This document shows positions 1 through 6,309 of a DNA stretch of 20,182 nt, piece by piece. Below the pieces are notes generated by a model. That model was not told where the DNA came from. It saw nothing but the letters and a program-made list of their open reading frames with translations, and ran no database searches. A program made the position numbers and the translations under genes. Source of the DNA: Bacteroidales bacterium UBA1197 (GTDB taxonomy: Bacteria; Bacteroidota; Bacteroidia; Bacteroidales; UBA932); NCBI GenBank assembly GCA_002309995.1, contig DBYB01000067.1, positions 5,141-25,322 of the forward strand, in the 5' to 3' direction. Positions within the stretch are counted from its first letter, which is position 1. Each line of letters starts with the position of its first letter.

Positions 1-177
1 AATCTGCCGTTCACGGAGTACGATTTTTATGAAGAGTACCGTGGCGCCTTTGAAAAGACTGAACTGGGCAGGATAATTGAAAGCATTAAACGACAATCCC
101 TATTTAGATTTGGGAAATGTAAGATTTATGCTTACTTTTGTGAAGACCAAAGAATACGACAATGGCAAGAACTGTAA
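1..177 (+). pseudogene. possible transposase N-terminal fragment (cut by window start)
   Basis: An open frame enters from the left edge and stops at 175-177 (58 residues visible). Its first part reads LPFTEYDFYEEYRGAFEKTE, followed by LGRI. This resembles, from memory, the N-terminal region of some Bacteroidota IS transposases, where such a segment precedes the DNA-binding part. After about residue 25 the resemblance fades and the frame runs across the promoter and start codon of the next gene, which suggests a broken remnant. The true start lies outside the window. It could also be the tail of an unrelated gene, so the assignment is weak. Confidence 0.3.
109..140 (+). promoter_or_regulatory. 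Bacteroidota-type promoter for the antitoxin gene
   Basis: TTTG at 109-112 and TACTTTTG at 133-140 are separated by 20 bp. Both match the Bacteroidota primary sigma-factor consensus (TTTG, 19-21 bp, TAnnTTTG) exactly. The predicted transcription start is about 15-20 nt upstream of the ATG at 162. This is the cleanest promoter in the window. Confidence 0.65.
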
Positions 178-428
178 CCGTAACACTAGGCCCTCACTAT
201 GAGGGCTTCATCCAGTCATGCATCGCTGGTGGCAAGTATAACAACGTGAGTGAAGTGGTTCGCGCAGCGCTTCGTCATCTTGAAGAAGATGAGTCCAGGC
301 TTGCTGCTTTTTGCTCGGCCATTGATGAAGGAGATGCCAGCCCGGATGTGGTAGATTTTGATCAAGAGGCGTTTATTCAGGAGCTGAAAGAGGGCTGGAG
401 GACAAAGATTGGTAGGTCGTTCTTATGA
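162..428 (+). CDS. ParD-type antitoxin (type II toxin-antitoxin)
   Basis: This 88-residue protein has the layout of ParD/CC2985-family antitoxins. The N-terminus MARTVTVTLGPHYEGFIQ fits the ribbon strand of a ribbon-helix-helix DNA-binding domain, and the following segment (NNVSEVVRAALRHLEEDE, residues about 27-44) fits its helices. The C-terminal acidic tail (residues about 45-75) would normally wrap the ParE toxin. Family members repress their own operon and neutralise ParE, which poisons gyrase. A consensus promoter lies just upstream. The last residues (after about EGWRTK) appear to be read out of frame through toxin-derived sequence, because a deletion seems to have joined the two genes. 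The partner toxin survives only as a C-terminal fragment, so this is probably an orphan antitoxin. Confidence 0.8.
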   Translation: MARTVTVTLGPHYEGFIQSCIAGGKYNNVSEVVRAALRHLEEDESRLAAFCSAIDEGDASPDVVDFDQEAFIQELKEGWRTKIGRSFL

Positions 429-558
429 TCCTATTCGCCCTGGCTTGCGGGGTACTACTTGTGGCAAGCATGTAATCTTCTATCGCGTGTTGTCTCGTAA
501 TAAGGTCCGTGTCGTTCGTGTCTTACACGAGAAGATGGATTTCCCCAGACACTTGTAA
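403..558 (+). pseudogene. ParE toxin, C-terminal remnant
   Basis: Frame 1 downstream of and overlapping the antitoxin end reads GRSYDPIRPGLRG, then GKHVIFYRVL and VRVVRVLHEKMDFPRHL before TAA at 556-558. This is the typical second half of a RelE/ParE-fold toxin: the GR..D.IRPGLR segment, the G.HVIFYR strand and the RVLH..MD..RHL ending. The first 50 or so residues of a normal ParE of about 95 residues are missing, and an in-frame stop lies at 385-387. There is no plausible start codon. The remnant starts inside the last codons of the antitoxin gene, consistent with one deletion across the parD-parE junction. Confidence 0.75.
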
Positions 559-586
559 CAAGAGATATAGCATTCACGGAATTTAT

Positions 587-594
587 TATTTTTG
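587..594 (+). promoter_or_regulatory. -7 promoter box upstream of lysC
   Basis: TATTTTTG matches the TAnnTTTG box and lies 20 nt before the lysC start codon. No good TTTG is seen at the expected -33 distance, so this may be a weaker or activator-dependent promoter. It would drive lysC, lysA and possibly the YdeI-family gene. Confidence 0.5.
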
Positions 595-614
595 CATCAT
601 AACGTCAAATCGAT

Positions 615-1925
615 ATGAAGATTCTGAAATTCGGCGGCACGTCCGTGGGGAACGCGCAGCGCTTCAAGGGGGTGGCCGGCATTATCGGCAAGGCGGGGAA
701 GAACCTCGTGGTGCTGTCGGCAATGTCCGGGACCACCAATACGCTGGCAGAGATTGCCGGCTATCTGTACAACCGCAACCTGGAGGGGGCGAGGGACACC
801 ATCGCCGCGCTGGAGAAGAAGTACCTCAATGTAATCAATGATCTATACGCCAAAGAGGCGAGTAAGGAGAAGGCGCGGGCGTACGTCCAGGCGATCTTCC
901 GGGAGCTCGTCTCTTATACCAAGGAGCTCTTCGGCGACGTGCAGGAGCGGCTGGTGCTGGCGCAGGGCGAGCTGCTGTCGTCCTACCTGCTGGCCACTTA
1001 TCTGGAGGAGCAGGGGGTGAACGTGAAACTCCTGCCGGCGCTGTCGTTTATGCGCATCGACGCTCAGGGCGAGCCGGATATGGATTTTATCCGCCTGTCG
1101 CTGACGAAGCTGCTGGAGGAGGAGGCCGACGTCTATCTCACTCAGGGCTACATTTGCGTGAACGCCCGGGAGGAGGTGGACAACCTTAAGCGCGGCGGGT
1201 CGGATTATACGGCCTGCATCGTCGGAGCGGCCATCGGTGCGGAGGAGATTCAGATCTGGACCGATATCGACGGGATGCATAACAACGATCCGCGGATGGT
1301 GGAGAATACGTCTGCCGTGCGCCACCTGCACTTCGACGAGGCGGCGGAGTTGGCCTACTTCGGCGCGAAGATCCTTCATCCCACCTGCATCACGCCTGCC
1401 CGCTATGCCAACGTGCCGGTGCGGCTGCTGAACACGATGGAACCGGAGGCGCCGGGGACGCTGATTGACAACAATCAGGATTCCGGGAGCATCAAGGCCG
1501 TCGCGGCCAAGGACAACATCGTGGCCATCAAGATCAAATCGTCCCGGATGCTTATGGCCCACGGCTTTCTGCGCAGGGTCTTCGAGATCTTCGAGAGCTA
1601 CCGGACGTCCATCGATATGATCTGCACGTCGGAGGTCGGAGTATCGCTGACCATCGACGATACGCGCTACCTGAGCGAAATCGTGCACGACCTCAAGAAG
1701 TACGGCACCGTGACGGTGGACCTCGATATGTGCATCATCTGCGTGGTGGGGGATATGTGCTGGACCAACTGCGGCTATGAGTCGCGCGTGATGAGCGCCC
1801 TGAAGGATATCCCCGTGCGAATGGTGTCCTACGGCGGCAGCAATTACAACATCTCCATCCTGGTGCGGGAGGAGGACAAGGCCGCCACCCTCCGTTCCCT
1901 CAGCCAAAAGCTCTTCGGCGAATGA
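615..1925 (+). CDS. lysC: aspartate kinase
   Basis: Phosphorylates L-aspartate with ATP, the first step of the aspartate pathway to diaminopimelate/lysine, threonine and methionine. The kinase domain starts with the nucleotide-binding motif KFGGTSV (residues 5-11), followed by a conserved RGGSDYTA segment and a WTDIDGM segment. FGAKILHP marks the end of the kinase fold. The last 140 or so residues form two ACT domains, the usual site of feedback control by amino acids. At 436 residues it is a stand-alone kinase, not fused to homoserine dehydrogenase. The start at 615 puts KFGGTSV at the expected N-terminal position; an overlapping out-of-frame ORF from 509 is not credible. Its last codon and stop overlap the start of lysA (ATGA), pointing to translational coupling. 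Confidence 0.95.
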   Translation: MKILKFGGTSVGNAQRFKGVAGIIGKAGKNLVVLSAMSGTTNTLAEIAGYLYNRNLEGARDTIAALEKKYLNVINDLYAKEASKEKARAYVQAIFRELVSYTKELFGDVQERLVLAQGELLSSYLLATYLEEQGVNVKLLPALSFMRIDAQGEPDMDFIRLSLTKLLEEEADVYLTQGYICVNAREEVDNLKRGGSDYTACIVGAAIGAEEIQIWTDIDGMHNNDPRMVENTSAVRHLHFDEAAELAYFGAKILHPTCITPARYANVPVRLLNTMEPEAPGTLIDNNQDSGSIKAVAAKDNIVAIKIKSSRMLMAHGFLRRVFEIFESYRTSIDMICTSEVGVSLTIDDTRYLSEIVHDLKKYGTVTVDLDMCIICVVGDMCWTNCGYESRVMSALKDIPVRMVSYGGSNYNISILVREEDKAATLRSLSQKLFGE

Positions 1926-3067
1926 TCAAAGGTGACTTCCCGCTGGAGTCGTTCCGTAGCAGGAGGACTCCGTTCTATTATTACGACGCCGCCTTGCTTC
2001 GGACGACGTTGGAGCGGGTGCGGCTGGCTGTTGCCGACAGGCCCGACTGGCGGGTGCATTATGCCGTTAAGGCGAACTTCAATCCGCAGATTATGCGGAT
2101 GATAGCCGATGCCGGGCTGGGGGCCGACTGCGTGAGCGGCGGAGAGGTGTCGGCCGCTATTGCCGCCGGTTTTGCGCCATCAGGCATCGTCTTCGCCGGC
2201 GTTGGGAAACGGGACGATGAGATTGAACTCGGGCTGAAGGCCGGAATCGGGCGGTTCAATGTGGAATCGACCGCCGAGCTGCAGGTTATCAATGATATCG
2301 CCGGGCGCCTGGGATGCCGTGCGGCGGTGAGCTTCCGGGTTAATCCGGACGTTGGTGCCCATACGCACGCGAGCATCACAACAGGGCTGGCCGAGAACAA
2401 GTTCGGTATCCATCATACCCGTATCGAAGAGGCCATCCGGATGGCTATGCGTCTGCCGAATATCGACTTTTACGGCCTGCATTTCCATATCGGCTCGCAG
2501 ATCCTGGATATGAGCGACTTCGTGGCGCTGTGCAACCGGATCAATGCCTGCATCGCGCAGCTGGAGGCGCGGGGTGTGCAGGTTCGGGATATCAACGTTG
2601 GCGGTGGCCTGGGGATCGACTACGAGCATCCCAATCATCTGCCGGTTGCCGGCTTCGGTGCGTATTTCGACGTCTTCAAGCGGCATCTGGATACGCGGCT
2701 GCCGGTGCATTTCGAGCTGGGACGCAGTCTGGTTGCTCCCTGCGGGACACTTATCTCCCGCGTGCTTTATGTGAAGGAGGGCCTGTACAAGCAGTTCGCC
2801 ATCCTGGACGCCAGTATGACGGAACTCATCCGCCCGGCGCTGTACGACGCCTATCATCGGATGGAGAATCTGAGCTCCGACGGCCCCGAGACCAAGTATG
2901 ACGTGGTCGGCCCGGTCTGCGAGAGCACCGACGTCTTCGGCAAGGGTGTCGTTCTGAACGAGTGCCACCGGGGCGATTTGATTGCCATCCGCAGCGCGGG
3001 GGCCTATGGGGAGTCGATGGCCTCGCAGTACAATTGCCGGCAGCTGCCGGATTCGGTCGTTGGCTGA
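1922..3067 (+). CDS. lysA: diaminopimelate decarboxylase
   Basis: PLP-dependent, fold-type III decarboxylase that converts meso-diaminopimelate to L-lysine, the last step of the pathway begun by the upstream kinase. HYAVKAN holds the PLP lysine (K50). HFHIGSQ (about 187-193), GGGLG (about 227-231, phosphate binding) and ELGR (about 265-268) follow in the usual order. GPVCESTDVFGKG (about 330-342) carries the active-site Cys-Glu contributed across the dimer, and SAGAYGESMASQYN closes the domain. Its 381 residues are slightly short of the usual 400-420 but appear complete. It overlaps lysC by 4 bp. Confidence 0.95.
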   Translation: MIKGDFPLESFRSRRTPFYYYDAALLRTTLERVRLAVADRPDWRVHYAVKANFNPQIMRMIADAGLGADCVSGGEVSAAIAAGFAPSGIVFAGVGKRDDEIELGLKAGIGRFNVESTAELQVINDIAGRLGCRAAVSFRVNPDVGAHTHASITTGLAENKFGIHHTRIEEAIRMAMRLPNIDFYGLHFHIGSQILDMSDFVALCNRINACIAQLEARGVQVRDINVGGGLGIDYEHPNHLPVAGFGAYFDVFKRHLDTRLPVHFELGRSLVAPCGTLISRVLYVKEGLYKQFAILDASMTELIRPALYDAYHRMENLSSDGPETKYDVVGPVCESTDVFGKGVVLNECHRGDLIAIRSAGAYGESMASQYNCRQLPDSVVG

Positions 3068-3088
3068 CGGGTTTGGATTCGGGCCGAT

Positions 3089-3667
3089 ATGGAAGTCACC
3101 AATCTGCTGGACATACACACCCGCGAGGAACTGTACGCGTGGTTCGTTGAGCATCACGCCTCGGTGCCGGATTTCTGGTTGCGGATTAATAGGGCTGCGG
3201 CCGACTGCCCCGGGGTGGTGCGGTATGTCGATGCCGTGGAGGTCGCGCTCTGCTTCGGCTGGATAGACAGCACGATGAAGCGCATCGACGACGGCAAGCC
3301 CGTGCAGCACTTCACGCCCCGGCGGAAGGGGAGCAACTGGTGCGAGCAGAATCTGGCGCGATGCCGGCGGCTGGTACGTTTGGGGGAGATGACGCCCGCC
3401 GGGCTGGCCGTCGCTCCGCCGCTGGATCCTTCTTGCTTCGTCTTCGAGGACTGGGTGCTGGACGCCATTCGCGCCGATTCTGCCGCCTGGGAGTTCTTCC
3501 TGGCTTCTCCTGAGAACTACCGCCGCATCAAAGCCGACCGCATCCAGCACTATCATCACACCGACCGCGAGGAGTACGCCCAGAGGCTTTTAGCCAAATT
3601 CATCCACGACTGCCACGCCGGCAAGCTCCAGAGCGGCTGGAGCGACTTCGGCCGGCTGGAGGAGTAG
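3089..3667 (+). CDS. YdeI/OmdA-family protein
   Basis: This 192-residue soluble protein resembles the YdeI/OmpD-associated (OmdA) family, whose members have been linked to tolerance of antimicrobial peptides but whose biochemical role is not settled. Recognisable segments are the N-terminal REELYAWFVEHH, the FWLRI segment, the core VEVALCFGWIDST followed by KR, then HFTPRRKGSNWC (about 71-82), and a C-terminal basic segment with RIKADRIQ near 150. No signal peptide or membrane segment is visible. It starts 21 bp after lysA with no clear promoter between, so it is probably cotranscribed with lysC-lysA, although no link to lysine synthesis is known. Confidence 0.8.
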   Translation: MEVTNLLDIHTREELYAWFVEHHASVPDFWLRINRAAADCPGVVRYVDAVEVALCFGWIDSTMKRIDDGKPVQHFTPRRKGSNWCEQNLARCRRLVRLGEMTPAGLAVAPPLDPSCFVFEDWVLDAIRADSAAWEFFLASPENYRRIKADRIQHYHHTDREEYAQRLLAKFIHDCHAGKLQSGWSDFGRLEE

Positions 3668-3703
3668 CGACGGGGCTCGTGCGTGGCCTGGCGGAGGTCC
3701 CGG

Positions 3704-3720
3704 GTGCTCCTTCCGGTCCA
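3704..3720 (+). repeat. solitary half of the REP-like palindrome
   Basis: GTGCTCCTTCCGGTCCA matches the reverse complement of the REP right arm described below (GTGCTACTTCCGGTCCA) at 16 of 17 positions, and the REP left arm at 15 of 17. No complementary second arm follows, so it appears to be a degenerate half-element. It lies in the intergenic space between the YdeI-family gene and gdhA. Confidence 0.5.
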
Positions 3721-3776
3721 TTTTCATGGCGAGAACAAGGACTTTGTGCCGGAGGCTATAATAGATGTGTAATTCA

Positions 3777-3808
3777 ACTGGGTAGTGTTTCATTTTTTTG
3801 TATATTTG
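3777..3808 (+). promoter_or_regulatory. promoter of gdhA
   Basis: TATATTTG at 3801-3808 fits the TAnnTTTG box; a weak -33 candidate (ACTG, 2 of 4 matches) lies at 3777-3780, 20 bp away. The start codon is 22 nt beyond the -7 box. A TATAAT string at 3757-3762 is also present but has no matching partner at the right distance. Confidence 0.5.
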
Positions 3809-3830
3809 TTCCCCGGAAAAAATAACAACA

Positions 3831-5186
3831 ATGACTTCTTTCGTGCAAAAGTATGTCGACGGTTTCCTGGGGGAACTGGTCGCGAAGAATCCGGGCGAGC
3901 CTGAGTTCCATCAGGCGGTAAGAGAGGTGGTGGAGAGCATCGCCCCGTATATTGAGGCATATCCTTATCTTATTGATCAGAAGATACTTGAGCGCATCTC
4001 CGAGCCGGAGCGCGTAATCATTTTCCGCGTGCCGTGGATGGACGACCGCGGGGAGATTCAGGTCAACCGTGGCTTCCGGGTGCAGTTCAACAGCGCCATC
4101 GGGCCGTACAAGGGGGGCATACGTTTCCACCCGAGCGTCAACCTGAGTATCATGAAGTTCCTGGCGTTCGAGCAGACGTTCAAGAACGCCCTCACGACGC
4201 TTCCGATGGGAGGCGCCAAGGGCGGCAGCGACTTCAACCCGCGCGGCAAGTCGGATACGGAGGTGATGCGCTTCTGCCAGAGTTTTATGACGGAACTGAG
4301 TCGCCACATCGGGGCTGATACCGACGTTCCTGCAGGCGACATCGGCGTCGGCGGGCGCGAAATCGGATACCTGTTCGGCCAGTACAAGCGCCTGCGCGAT
4401 GAGTTCACCGGCACGCTGACGGGGAAGGGAATCGCCTGGGGCGGCTCGCTGCTGAGGCCGGAGGCTACCGGATACGGTCTCTGCTACTTTGCGGAGCAGA
4501 TGCTGGCGACGCGCGGCGAGAGCTTCGACGGCAAGCGGGTCAACATCTCCGGGTCCGGCAACGTGGCCCAGTATGCGGCGCAGAAGGCGATGCGGCTTGG
4601 GGCGAAGGTGCAGACGCTGTCCGATTCCGACGGTTTCATCTATGACCCCGACGGGCTCGACGAGGAGAAGATGGCTTTCGTGTTCCACCTGAAGAACGTG
4701 CTGCGCGGGCGCATCAAGGAGTACGCGTCCAAGTTCCCGCAGGCCAAATATTTCCCGGGCGAACGTCCCTGGAAGATTCCGTGCGACATAGCGCTCCCGT
4801 GCGCGACACAGAACGAGATTGGCGTGCCTGAGGCGGAGAATATCGTCGCCGGCGGGGCCATCTGCCTGGCCGAGGGCGCCAATATGCCCACCACTCCGGA
4901 GGCCATTCGCATCATCCAGGGCGCCGGCCTGCTGTATTCCCCTGGAAAGGCTTCGAATGCCGGAGGCGTCGCCACGAGCGGTCTTGAGATGACCCAGAAC
5001 TCGATGCGCCAGCACTGGACGGCGGAGGACGTGGATTCGCACCTGCGCCGGATTATGCAGGACATCCACGCCGCCTGCGTGAAGTACGGCACCGGCGACG
5101 ACGGCGTAGTCAACTACGTCCGCGGCGCCAACATCGCCGGCTTCATCAAGGTGGCCGGTGCGATGGTCGACCAGGGGCTGGTGTAG
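3831..5186 (+). CDS. gdhA: glutamate dehydrogenase, probably NADP-dependent
   Basis: Interconverts 2-oxoglutarate plus ammonium and glutamate, the main ammonium-assimilating reaction in many Bacteroidota. The 451-residue length and the motifs fit the hexameric class typical of GdhA: GPYKGGIRFHP (about 91-101), LPMGGAKGGSDFNPRGKS (about 124-141, with the likely catalytic lysine K130) and DVPAGDIGVGGREIG (about 165-179, D170). A Rossmann GSGNVA motif lies at 241-246. I chose the ATG at 3831 over the in-frame ATG at 3798 because the latter lies upstream of the promoter -7 box and its 11 extra codons do not look like family sequence. The cofactor preference is inferred from subgroup resemblance. 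Confidence 0.93.
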   Translation: MTSFVQKYVDGFLGELVAKNPGEPEFHQAVREVVESIAPYIEAYPYLIDQKILERISEPERVIIFRVPWMDDRGEIQVNRGFRVQFNSAIGPYKGGIRFHPSVNLSIMKFLAFEQTFKNALTTLPMGGAKGGSDFNPRGKSDTEVMRFCQSFMTELSRHIGADTDVPAGDIGVGGREIGYLFGQYKRLRDEFTGTLTGKGIAWGGSLLRPEATGYGLCYFAEQMLATRGESFDGKRVNISGSGNVAQYAAQKAMRLGAKVQTLSDSDGFIYDPDGLDEEKMAFVFHLKNVLRGRIKEYASKFPQAKYFPGERPWKIPCDIALPCATQNEIGVPEAENIVAGGAICLAEGANMPTTPEAIRIIQGAGLLYSPGKASNAGGVATSGLEMTQNSMRQHWTAEDVDSHLRRIMQDIHAACVKYGTGDDGVVNYVRGANIAGFIKVAGAMVDQGLV

Positions 5187-5200
5187 AGCGGCCGGCCGTT

Positions 5201-5950
5201 ATGAACACGCTGCTGCAGTTGATGATTTCTAATGCGGATCCGACGCAGGTGGCGGGGCTGTCGAGGTTTTTCAAGACGGGGCCCGGGCAGTACGGGGAGG
5301 GGGATAAGTTCCTGGGAATCAAGGTGCCCGTGACGCGGGGCGTGGTGAAGGAGTGTTGGCGCTCAGTCGGGCTGCGGGAGCTGGATGAGTGTATCGGGAG
5401 CGAGTATCACGAGGTGCGGCTGGCGGCGCTGTTGGCGCTTGTGGAATGGTTCCGGCACGCGCCTCGCGAGGGGCAGCGCTCCGGCATAACCCGCGCGGAC
5501 TGCATTGACTTCTATCTGTCCCATACGGACCGCATCAACAACTGGGATCTGGTGGACCTGAGTTGCTATCCGTTGCTGGGGGAGTGGTTGCTGGAGGAAG
5601 ACGGGAGCTGCACGCCAGGGGGCATCAGGAGGAGCCGCTCGGTGCTGTATGACCTTGCGCGCGACGGCAAGACCATCTGGGAGCAGCGCATCGGCATAGT
5701 CAGCACGATGACATTCATCCGCCACGGGCAGCTGGAAGACACATTCGCCATCGCCGACATCCTCCTTCACCATCCCCACGACCTCATCCACAAGGCCGTC
5801 GGCTGGCTCCTCCGCGAAGCCGGCAAGCGCGACCGGTCGGCCCTGGAGGCCTACCTCGCCCCCTGCTTCCGCACCATGCCCCGCACCGCACTCCGCTACG
5901 CCATCGAAAAGTTCCCCGAACCCCTGCGGCAGGAGTATTTGAAGTTGTAG
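5201..5950 (+). CDS. AlkD-type DNA alkylation repair glycosylase
   Basis: A 249-residue HEAT-like-repeat protein resembling AlkD, which excises positively charged alkylated bases (3-methyl- and 7-methyl-purines) without flipping them into a pocket. The family signature residues appear in order: NNWDLVD (about 113-119, with the catalytic Asp at about 119), IWEQRIGIVST (about 159-169, with Trp and Arg) and HKAVGWLLREAGKRD (about 197-211). It starts 14 bp after gdhA with no evident promoter between, so it may be read through from gdhA. It ends at the repeat-rich convergent region. Substrate range cannot be judged from sequence. Confidence 0.88.
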   Translation: MNTLLQLMISNADPTQVAGLSRFFKTGPGQYGEGDKFLGIKVPVTRGVVKECWRSVGLRELDECIGSEYHEVRLAALLALVEWFRHAPREGQRSGITRADCIDFYLSHTDRINNWDLVDLSCYPLLGEWLLEEDGSCTPGGIRRSRSVLYDLARDGKTIWEQRIGIVSTMTFIRHGQLEDTFAIADILLHHPHDLIHKAVGWLLREAGKRDRSALEAYLAPCFRTMPRTALRYAIEKFPEPLRQEYLKL

Positions 5951-6036
5951 GACAGCTGGCTCTTTGCATGGCGGATTCTTTGCTGGACGGATACCCCTCC
6001 ACCCGTCAGCGTCATATTTCCCCCTGCTTGACCAGC

Positions 6037-6170
6037 ATCCCCCCATCCCCCCATCACCCCCATCACCCCCATCTCCCCCATCACCATCTCCAATTCCAAC
6101 TCCAACTCCAACTCCAACTCCAACTCCAACTCCAACTCCATCTCCATCTCCATCTCCATCTCCATCTCCC
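6037..6170. repeat. G-free low-complexity tract: C-runs plus two hexamer microsatellites
   Basis: No G occurs on the + strand over about 134 nt. The first part has five runs of 5-6 C within about 41 nt (6039-6044, 6047-6052, 6057-6061, 6066-6070, 6075-6079) separated by AT, ATCA or ATCT. Then come seven perfect TCCAAC units (6095-6136) followed directly by five perfect TCCATC units (6137-6166). The two blocks differ by one base per unit. The - strand is a matching G-rich strand with quadruplex-forming potential. Confidence 0.9.
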
Positions 6171-6181
6171 GCCACCACCAA

Positions 6182-6218
6182 GTGCTACCTCCGGTCCAAG
6201 AGTTGGACCGGAAGTAGC
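6182..6218 (+). repeat. REP-like palindrome, copy 1
   Basis: The arms GCTACCTCCGGTCCAA (6184-6199) and TTGGACCGGAAGTAGC (6203-6218) pair over 16 bp with one C-A mismatch and a 3-nt GAG loop. The sequence starts with GTGCTAC at 6182. The same arms and the same mismatch recur at 8646-8684 beside a RAYT transposase gene, which supports a REP identity. Confidence 0.8.
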
Positions 6219-6243
6219 GAAAACCCCGGTAAAATGACACCGA

Positions 6244-6272
6244 CGGTCCATCCGATGGACCGGAAGTAGCAC
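6244..6272 (+). repeat. REP-like palindrome, copy 2 (left arm truncated)
   Basis: The right arm TGGACCGGAAGTAGCAC (6256-6272) is identical to that of the copy at 8668-8684. The left arm is only CGGTCCAT (6244-6251), giving an 8-bp stem with a CCG loop. Copies 1 and 2 are in the same orientation, 25 bp apart, and together are bounded by GTGCTAC (6182-6188) and GTAGCAC (6266-6272), like a paired BIME-type unit. Confidence 0.75.
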
Positions 6273-6309
6273 CTAGCGGCAACCGTGGGCAGAAAAGATG
6301 AGGAAATTA

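Larger units (their letters stand above)
5951..6309. other. 359-bp gene-free convergent region
   Basis: It lies between the 3' ends of the AlkD gene (+) and the glycosylase/HAD fusion gene (-). It contains a G-free tract of C-runs and hexamers, then two REP-like hairpins, listed separately. Several ORFs cross it in both directions but all are repetitive translations of the simple repeats (PTPTPT, QLQLQL, ELELEL) and I do not consider them genes. No classical terminator with a T-run is evident for either flanking gene. Confidence 0.8.

Noticed and set aside
843..1907. 354-residue ORF on the - strand opposite lysC
   Set aside because: Shadow of high-GC lysC; its His/Arg/Asp-rich composition and lack of any recognisable motif argue against a gene.
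2180..3559. 459-residue ORF on the - strand opposite lysA and the YdeI-family gene
   Set aside because: Antisense shadow crossing two real genes and their gap; no domain visible.
3757..3762. TATAAT as a sigma70-type -10 box for gdhA
   Set aside because: No -35 partner at the right distance, and the TATATTTG box closer to the gene fits the promoter type seen across the window.
3774..5069. 431-residue ORF on the - strand opposite gdhA
   Set aside because: Antisense shadow of gdhA with no motif.
6039..6166. CRISPR-like array
   Set aside because: Units are 6-10 bp simple repeats without spacers, and no cas genes are nearby.
5896..6282. ORFs through the hexamer repeats (PTPTPT, QLQLQL, ELELEL proteins) on both strands
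   Set aside because: Open only because the repeat units contain no stop; present in several frames at once; no start context.
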